Assembly (NCBI GenBank): GCA_021234155.1
Contig: JAJEKV010000034.1
Span: forward strand, 9,997,614-10,061,613
DNA length: 64,000 bases
Direction of reading: 5' to 3'
Source of the DNA: Isoetes taiwanensis
Lineage: Eukaryota; Streptophyta; Lycopodiopsida; Isoetales; Isoetaceae
The translations under genes were made by a program, and so were the position numbers. Below the pieces are notes generated by a model, which made no database searches, was not told where the DNA came from, and saw only the letters and a program-made list of their open reading frames with translations. Positions 56,402-64,000 of this stretch are shown here, one piece after another. Numbering within the stretch: position 1 is the stretch's first letter; each line of letters opens with the position of its first letter.

Positions 56402-56692
56402 TCACTCATCATCAATACCTGCTGAGGTGATCCCATTCAGCTCGTAGATATCGCGCTCAGGAATCCAAATAAGGTGGATCACAATACGAGTTAGCCCGAG
56501 ATAATGGATCTCAGCACCATTAGCTTTGGATTGCATGTAGGGATCAAGATGAATACCCCGTATTACGCAACCAACAAGATCATTGTAGCTCATGGAGCAC
56601 TTAATGGTCTCGATGTGCTCCGGACGAGTAGGCAAATAGGCCATGGGAGATGAATGACCTCTACCACCGAATGGAGCTGCTCTTATAGTCAA
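56402..56692 (-). CDS. Unrecognised 96-codon frame
   Basis: The frame reads MTIRAAPFGGRGHSS, PMAYLPTRPEHIETIKCSMS, YNDLVGCVIRGIHLDPYMQS, IHYLGLTRIVIHLIW and ends ELNGITSAGIDDE. It is not low-complexity and may be a last exon. No family is recognised. It faces the frame ending at 56296. Either could be part of the large element's own gene set. Confidence 0.35.
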   Translation of the reverse strand: MTIRAAPFGGRGHSSPMAYLPTRPEHIETIKCSMSYNDLVGCVIRGIHLDPYMQSKANGAEIHYLGLTRIVIHLIWIPERDIYELNGITSAGIDDE

Positions 56693-57089
56693 GTAAAATT
56701 ATTGATGTGAATTATTGGTGTACATTGTAGCACCATTATTGAGCATGTACAAGTATCATGTACACGTACAAGTATAATGCATAATTTATATGGATATATG
56801 TATCATGCGTAATCATTTATCTTGGACTTAAGAACTAGGTGAAAGTACTTGTGCTTGAGCAAATTAGATGTGCTTGAAATTCTCAAAATTGTGTTACTCT
56901 CTCCAATTAATTAAATCCTGCTTAATCTTTCTAATATAAAATTTTTGCTTGAACAAAAACTTTTTATTTTATAAATCAGAAGCTTTTTGTATTTATTATT
57001 TTTATTTGCAATATAATATTATAGAAATGACAAGTGCCTTAGTAAATAATGCAAATCACGTACAAAACATTACTCGAGGTGAAAGCCTC
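56693..57089. other. Unassigned AT-rich interval
   Basis: About 400 bp with no supported feature; a TGTACAAGTAT/ACACGTACAAGTAT duplication is seen near 56740-56775. Confidence 0.4.
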
Positions 57090-57770
57090 GTTGACATTTG
57101 ACACTATAAGTTTAGGGATAAGATAAAATTGGCCTTATAGATGGTATTATAGGTGGTGGAAAACGTAAAATTATATTTGATACAATCATGGTCTAACTTG
57201 TAACAATATGCGATATTATTTTTGACGTTAATAATGATACAATCATAACCTCCACGTGGTATTATATGTGGCATCTGATACATATGTATTATACGCTACA
57301 TCTGATACTAGTTATGTAGAAAGGATGATACAAAGGATGACGGTAGAAAGGATGATACAAAGGATGACACCGATAATGCTACATCTGATACTAATTATGT
57401 TAGAATACAAAGGATGATGCTCGTGTTGATATTATGAGTCATTTAATTATGGTAGAATAGGTGATGCTATAACTGACACTATTATAGCACTCGTGGTGAC
57501 ATTATGAATGATATAACTATAGCAATACATGTGATTCTATAGTTGGCACCCACAAGGACAAAATGCATGATATTATAACTACAACTATAAATGATGCTAT
57601 AAATAATACTATTATGCCACTACAATGCTATAAACTATGATACTACAACTGTTGTTATTACAAGTGACGATATAGATAACACAATTTCATCAACAGCTAC
57701 CGCCACTTATTGTATCAAAATCTAAAAAATTTAAAAGTGCAATTTTAAGCAAATAAATGATGAAACTAGT
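57090..57770. repeat. Right subterminal degenerate repeats
   Basis: Words such as GAAAGGATGATACAAAGGAT (57340-57370, tandem), GATGCTATAA, GTGACATTATGAATGATAT and CTATAACTG recur in loose 40-100 bp periods. The block ends at the right CACTA terminus and mirrors, in style and composition, the block at 39010-39510. Confidence 0.6.
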
Positions 57771-57798
57771 GATTTAGATTTCTTATTCTCTTGTAGTG

Positions 57799-58870
57799 AT
57801 GTGTTCAAGTTTTTTGACACTATCTCCTGGGTAGCAAGATCAACTTTTCCGTAGATCATCAAGTACTTCTGTATCTGACCAATGAAACTACGCCCAGAGG
57901 CAGTAGTTCTTGACTATTTTGCACACATTCACAATTCTGAAGGAGTCTCTGATAGTTGTCTTGATGCTCAACTCTTCTTGGTCATGGCCAAGCCACATTG
58001 ATTTCATAATTATCAGCAATATCTCCTTTCTGATACACTTTTCCTCAAGAAGATGCCATGCTCTCTATTTAGAAACTCCGCACACGTAGATAACAATTTC
58101 TTCGTGATATGACTACACCATAGTTGCGAGACATCTGTACAAACAAGGTAAGGACATGGTCTTACGTAGAAGTGTTCTTCCTCATGAAATTTTTGAACAT
58201 TGTCTGCTAAGCCTATGAAGGCCTGAATGCCCGCTTGAATGGTGGTCATTTTAGTGGTGATAATATGACATGCAAAATCCTCATGAAAGGATATTTTTGG
58301 CTCACGTTGTTCAAAGATGCTCACGCTCACGCTCACTCCCGTACTTATGATGCATATCAAAAGGTAGGTCAACCCAGGGCCTGTGATGCTCTTCCCTTAA
58401 CACTCATTGCTACGCCCACACCATTTGGTAAATGGGGTATGGATTTTATTGGTCTTATAGATCCTCCTGCTCGGAATATACGTGCTCGATATATTCTTGT
58501 TCTGATGGATTATGCTATGCCACCAACTAGAAGTCTATGCACTCCAAGATAATATTGTGGCCACAACAGCGCATGTGCTTTTCGCGCACGTCATCATGTG
58601 CTTCGAATTACCCATGGAATTTGTCAGTGACCAAAGAGTTCATTTTATTAATCACACTATCAAGGAGCTCATGGACTGTCTGCATATTCATCATAGGAAA
58701 AGCATGCCAGATTATCCACAAGGAAATACCATTGCAGAGACTACAAACAAAACCTTGGTAACCATTTTGAAGAAAATTTGTGATGCTTCATAGCAAGATT
58801 GGCAAGAGAAACTGCAAATTGTTTTATGGGCTTACAATACCACGGGAGAATTTATTCTTAGGGTCTTTTT
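57799..58870 (+). pseudogene. Gypsy RNase H end and integrase, 3' part of the split element
   Basis: Starting right after the CACTA terminus: HYLLGSKINFSVDHQVLLYL (end of RNase H), RRSVLPHEI, the zinc-binding region (GGHFSGDNMTCKILMKGYFW), the core start (FGKWGMDFIGLIDPPARN), then FVSDQRVHFINHTIKE, YPQGNTIAETTNKTL and a final WQEKLQIVLWAYNTT. This is the downstream part of the same kind of gypsy polyprotein whose RT ends at 38989. Frameshifts near 58230 and 58520 and a stop near 58792 mark it as dead. No chromodomain or LTR follows. Confidence 0.85.
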
Positions 58871-60200
58871 CCTTGGGCATTTTGGTCTTTTTTTAGAGTA
58901 ACATTAATAGATATAGATTTTTTTCATTAATATTAGTATATAATACATATATTCTTTGTACCTTCTTTAAGGTACAAGAATTGCTGCAGTTCTAGCCTAT
59001 ACATATGTTTGCCATGTCATGCAAAATATGATGTGGCATAATCTCTATCGTATTGAATTTCTTATTTTCCAATCGTATCAGCCCTTAAAGTAGATATAGG
59101 TCCAATCCTAGAAGGTAGCTCCCGGAGGTTATATTTTCTGTTTCTGACCTGTAATGATTTCTATATGTAAACTCAATTATGAAAAACTTGTAATGCCAAA
59201 ATTATCTTCGAAAAGCTTTGCTTGTTATCTGCACATCCAAATGGAGACTTGGAACTTGAGTCTGTAAATATGATATTGGCTTTAAAAGGCGAAGTATACT
59301 TAAGTACATCCCTAGATTCACCTGCAGGGATGGTGGAAGTGAGAAAAGATCCCTTATGAGGGACACAACAATCATAAATAAGAAATCTATGCCAGCCTAT
59401 CAGCATAGCATACCTCTATATTATTAGCATGCCTTGTAGTACATGTACATCGTTCTAAGAGGTGCCAATGCCTATTACCATATTGAGGTAAACAACAGGC
59501 AAGTGGAAAGTTTGCATCAATCCACCTAGATGTTCCTCCACTTTCAAAAAAGAGATGAATAAACTTGTCTATATATAGAAGTCTTATAAAGCTCTCAGCC
59601 TTGGCAAATTTTGAAAGAGGTTCTTATAAAACTGTAGTTTGACAAAGACAATTCGCTTGAGATGGTTTCACCTGCTGCTGCTGTCTAGGGCACTTATTAT
59701 TATCTTGCAAAACATGATCTGCTCTAAGACAATTTGAAGTCTCCTCTCATCAAATGCAGGTCTGAATAAGCAACCCTTTCAGTTGTATTATAGAAAAAGC
59801 TAGAACACTCTACTTAACCACTTGAAACATGGACTGATCAAACATTTACAAACAAAGTTTAAACACACTTCAAACATGTTGCATACATAATGGGCCTGAT
59901 CAATCCCTGATGGATTCGTTCTAAATGCTAGTTCCCTGGAAATTCATAGGCACTGCACAGAAGAATATTCAGAAACAATGATCTCTTCTAATGTTGTAAA
60001 AAGCACCACCAGTAGAACATGCATGTGCAACAAAACCAGCAAATAAAAAAGCAATTATAAATGCAGATGAAGGGCACAAATTGGGAATGCTCATTCCACA
60101 CCTTGATCAGAAATTAACCAGAGGGCAGACACTAGAGGGCATATACCAGACGTTTGATCAGAAATTAAGCAGAGGCAGAATGAGAAGCTTGATCAGAGGG
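58871..60200. other. Mostly unassigned interval
   Basis: No confirmed gene. A minus-strand frame at 59406-59173 (IYDCCVPHKGSFLTSTIPAG, then PFKANIIFTDSSSKSPFGCA) looks protein-like and could be an exon, but I do not recognise it. A TTGATCAGAAATTAA(C/G)CAGAGG phrase is duplicated near 60101 and 60158. Confidence 0.35.
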
Positions 60201-60217
60201 CCATGACAGCAAACACC

Positions 60218-60880
60218 CAGTCGGCCCTATTTCAACATTTTGATAAAGATATTTTCTCCCATAAACACTGATCGGGAGGAACTATGATCAAAGGCATGTA
60301 AACAAACAACAAACTGTGCTTGCGTATGCCAGTCGGCGCCGACTGGCTTATTTTAAAAACTGCTTTTGTCCTTTTTTGTCCTAAATTTTACAAACTGAGA
60401 CAGAAACTAACCCGCAAGCATGCAGTCGCCGCTACCGACCAAGAAATTTGAAATAGCGAACTCTCTTTGAGGTCAGTCGGCGCCGACTAGCCATCTCTAA
60501 CACCTTCGACCAAATCTCTCCAGAAGATCTCCAGCAAATCTCTGTTTCCCGTTCTTCAATCTCTGCCTTCCGTAACCATAAACCAAACCTTTGCATTTTC
60601 TTTAGCACTTTTTTTGTTTTCCCTTATTCAAAACGCAAAACCATTGCATGTTGTAAAATAAATATGATATGTATATATAGCACATTCTAACGTTAATTAG
60701 ACCAGTCGGCGCCAACCCATTAGTGACCTGCCTGCTAAGCACTTGTTGATGGAGAACCCGATGGATTTGTTGATGGATAGTAGAGCATTCTAAGCCAGTA
60801 GGCTCTGACCCAGTTCAGATGCATATTTTGAGGCCCTTAAAAAATGCAATGACTACATGGCAGTCGGCACCGACTGGTTG
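60218..60880. repeat. Dispersed palindromic motif CAGTCGGCGCCGACTG
   Basis: Perfect or near-perfect copies lie at 60329-60346, 60474-60489, 60713-60726 (half) and 60861-60876, with weaker ones near 60218 and 60423. They stand in AT-rich DNA, each within otherwise unrelated flanks. Confidence 0.8.
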
Positions 60881-63800
60881 GTTGTCTCCAGCAGATTGAC
60901 CTTGTGTTTGCTTCTGTCTCCAGCACCAGTTCGTCCTGTTCAAGCAATACGAAACACTTAGGATGTCCCAACAAAACCCAAATATTTCTATAGTATCAAA
61001 ACATTTCTATGGCATCAAAATATTCCTTTTGTTTTTTGGGAATTATCTATAACAGAACATTCGATGGTAGCTTATGCATTAGCAATATCCATATGGGGGT
61101 GTGTTCTTTTTGGTTTGTTGGGACACCAAAAGTGTTTTTTTATTTCATTTTCCCTCAACGATCCCAAGACTAAGACTTTTTTCCCAAAGTTATGCCAAAA
61201 AAGTTAAGACTTTGTTCCCAAAGTTAACCAAGAGATCAATTATGACATCTACGTGAACGTAGAGCACATATATTTAATATTACACGATAAATTGTAACAA
61301 GTATGTTATTTTAATGTTCATCTTATCGCACCTTATATTTAAAAATTTTAGAGTTGGAGATGTTTGCTTTGGCCTATGGCGAGTTGTGTCACTATGAAGG
61401 GGTATGAAAGAGATGAAGAAATGACAATGCCTTTTTAAAATGGGATAGCCGAGCTTGAGAGTAAAGCTATGATGTCTTTCTTCGAATTTCCTTTAAAAAC
61501 TTTATGTGTTGTAACCTTCATGACTTATAATAAGATTCTTCATTTGCTTGTTTATATTGTCAACTTCAAAGCTATGGACGTTACTCTCGGATATATAGTT
61601 TAGAAACAATAAGATATGTGAGATGAAGACATTAGATGTAGAATCTCCAAAATGTTCTAGAGAAAAATCAATAAAGTATTGGATTCTTAAGGTTTTCCTT
61701 CAGCACAGCTTCATGGTGTTATGACTGATGAGACCTAGGTAAATTGGAATGCTATTCGAGATGATTTCTTCAATGGTAAAACATATTCAAACAAGGACAT
61801 ATCTTGTGTTTTTCAATTCCATTGGTGCTTGAAAATATAAACCAAGAAGCACCTCAAACCTTAGAATAAGTATTCGTGAGTGATTCTTCCAGTTTTATGG
61901 TAATGACTTGAAGTGCACATGGTACTTGCATGCTTCTTTGAATGAGGTCTACTCCCATCCCCCCCCCCCCCCGACCCCCAAAAAAATAAAATAAAACAAG
62001 GTCTTTGCGACGGGCGGGTTGCCCTCTAGTTTCTTGAGGGTGAAGTAGCCTAAATTAAACCGTGAAGTCATGTTGTCACAATCTATATTTAAATTAAAGT
62101 AGACCGCTACCATGTCCTTACAATCAGTTCCCCTACATTCCTGTATAAGCCCGTTCATAAGTGCCCCTCGATTGAGTTGTGTATGCAACTGAGCTAGTTG
62201 AACGGTCTTTGTGCAGCTAAGGACCTAGGAAGAAGCTGGAGCTACAGCAGACCACTATCGCCCGAACACCTAGGTTAGCGGGTTTCCGAATCGGCTACCC
62301 AGAACAGAAATGACCGCTTGATTCTGACCAATAATGGGTTTGCATGAAGACGTTTTGGATCATATATGGAATGAAGGAGGAGATACAAAATGCCAGAATC
62401 GGCTTGTAGACGCTCTGGCTAAGGATCTCGCGAATTGACCAGATGCTCTGGCTAAGGATCACGCGAATTGACCAAACATATAGTTGAGATAACTATTGCA
62501 TGCATCACATCCTAGCAAATTTCTGGATAAATAATATCTTTTGGCTGTTGTTTATGTGAAGAGTGTGCAATTCGTAGAGTATCTAGTTCCAGCTTTGAGT
62601 CTTCAAAAATTTAACATTTAAGACATCAAGTTCTAAAGTTGAGCCTAGTAAAGAAATGTAATGTTTGGGACTGAATTGCCCAAGATTCCCTTTAGATCAC
62701 TATAAGATTTTTAAAAAATCCACAAAAAGTTCGTATAGTATTTAAGTAATTTGTTATATGGAAGTGTGTTCAGTTCGTATTTTAAATCTTGAAATTTTAA
62801 AAGTCAAATTTCAAGATTCGTCGTGATTCTATCAAGATTTACTTGGAGTCTCCAATATGCCTGTGCAAATACTGTGCAGGTCATATCATATCTAGTTCAA
62901 GCTTGCAATTAAGGAGACAATTCCCTGATGGCATTTGCTCCTACCATATGAATAGTGAGCAGTTTTTATGGTCTTTAGATTGAGCTTCAAATTTGGCAAA
63001 TGTAAACATTGAGGCACCAAGTTATAGGTAGAACACTGAATATACATTGATCTTTCACTTTGGAAAAAGTAAACGTCGAGGCATTAACTTCTAGATAGAT
63101 TATGGTTGTAAACATATTGCATGTTCAATATGTGAAATCTTATTTAGTTTAACCGAATTTATAAGAACAGAATAGAATGATTTTTTATCGTTCACGGAGA
63201 CTAATCGGCCCATGGGACCCAATGAAAGTGACGTGGTATGTAGAGACAATCTACTTCAAATTATATGCTTTGAGAATTGCTATGCTCTAATAAGTAGAAA
63301 ATTGCACATATGTAACGTTAACCTTATCTCTAATTAAGGAAACATTGGAATAGATTGTTAGCAGGCCACTTTGGCACAACATACAATGTGTGTTAAGTTA
63401 GCCTAGCCGCATAAGTAGTGCAAAAATAGACAGCTTTTCAACTGAATACACAGCTTTCTTGTGAATTTTATTTTTGATACACATTAATACATTTTTAATT
63501 TCTCAAGGGTTGGCTTTAATTTTATTAAAGAAGTATGATCCACCTTTGACCAGAGCCCATCAATATTGAGGACAAAAATGCTCTTTTCAACCTCTCAAAA
63601 CAAACCGTGTATTACTATTGGAAAAAAATCAATATGCACATAGTATTTCTATTTCTGTTAAAGGCCATCTGCCAAAGACGATGAAGTCAAGGGTGTCTAA
63701 CAAAGACAATATGCTATCCTCAAACCTTTAAACAACATATAAAGTCCATTGGATCTTGATCGACATGTGTGTATGAGGCAACATTTAGGAAAGAAAGCAT

Positions 63801-64000
63801 GCACTACGTCAAAGTCCAAATCAAACCAAAATATCTCATATATAATATGCAATGCTCCTATAACCACAAAGGCCAGGAAATAAAGGATGCAAGATAGTTG
63901 GCACAAACTTATGATGCCTAGTTCGAGTCTTAAATTCGATAATTTCAAGTTGTTATGAAGGTTCACAAAGATTTCCGTAGATTGCTTAATATTCTTTTCC
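60881..64000. other. Unassigned 3.1-kb region
   Basis: AT-rich, no coding frame with a recognisable motif on either strand. It contains a 14-C homopolymer at 61959-61972. The GC-rich stretch 61980-62330 is non-coding as far as I can see. Confidence 0.5.
62408..62473 (+). repeat. Two tandem copies of a 33-bp unit
   Basis: AGA(C/T)GCTCTGGCTAAGGATC followed by (T/A)CGCGAATTGACC occurs at 62408-62440 and 62441-62473 with two differences. Confidence 0.9.

Larger units (their letters stand above)
38990..57798. mobile_element. 18.8-kb segment with CACTA-type inverted ends (giant CACTA-like transposon)
   Basis: The left end (38990) reads CACTACAAGAGGATAG; the right end (57798), read on the minus strand, reads CACTACAAGAGAATAA, so 14 of the first 16 bases agree. 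Both ends are followed inward by 500-700 bp of AT-rich degenerate repeats, as in CACTA/EnSpm elements. The segment sits between two parts of one gypsy-type polyprotein. The flanking trinucleotides differ (TTC left, ATG right), so the usual 3-bp target duplication is not seen. About 60 RNase H codons are absent at the junction, suggesting deletion after insertion or a fusion of two elements. No classical TNPD transposase was recognised inside. The only large protein relic is the DUF7869-like gene at 47336-49019. Confidence 0.65.

Overview
This window is nuclear DNA of a land plant and is mostly repeats and transposable elements (TEs). It holds one host gene that looks intact and a small cluster of tRNA-Tyr genes. 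The tRNA genes carry the 12-nt intron next to the GTA anticodon that is usual in plants. The host gene is a 12-exon GH127/DUF1680 glycoside hydrolase with plant-type GT-AG introns. Some TE proteins (an algal/fern-like reverse transcriptase, and a DUF7869-like protein joined to a methyltransferase-like domain) suggest a seedless plant, perhaps a fern. That is an inference, not a demonstration.

Layout. 1-9594: tandem satellite with a 1.11-1.14 kb monomer, about 8.5 copies. About 9880-15770: a decayed L1-type LINE, apparently split in its endonuclease domain by a non-autonomous CACTA-type transposon whose right end is at 11615. 15790-18050: a broken minus-strand exon, three 100-bp repeats and a gypsy LTR. 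18052-20215 (minus): polypurine tract and integrase/chromodomain end of a truncated Ty3/gypsy chromovirus. 20291-26140: SINE-like copy, local duplications, an inverted pair of tRNA-Tyr genes, a third damaged tRNA-Tyr, and a decayed reverse transcriptase lying between the inverted pair. 26333-31915 (minus): the GH127 gene, 884 codons when spliced as I read it, all catalytic residues kept, TATA box about 116 bp upstream of the ATG.

35.6-58.9 kb is a nested structure. A plus-strand Ty3/gypsy element is present as a 5' part (gag, protease, RT, start of RNase H; 35.6-38.99 kb) and a 3' part (end of RNase H, integrase; 57.80-58.87 kb). Exactly between them lies an 18.8-kb segment bounded by inverted CACTACAAGAG termini with degenerate AT-rich subterminal repeats on both sides. 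It looks like a giant CACTA-type transposon, although the 3-bp flanks do not match and about 60 codons of RNase H are missing. Inside are an array of perfect 24-46 bp palindromes, a miRNA-like hairpin, a hAT deletion derivative with perfect 8-bp target duplication, a decayed DUF7869-like/BAH-like/methyltransferase-like gene, and five related promoter-leader modules in both orientations, several followed by their own tandem hairpin array.

58.9-64 kb holds little that I can recognise beyond an array of a GC-rich palindromic motif and short duplications. Apart from the GH127 gene and two tRNA-Tyr genes, nearly every coding segment carries stops or frameshifts.
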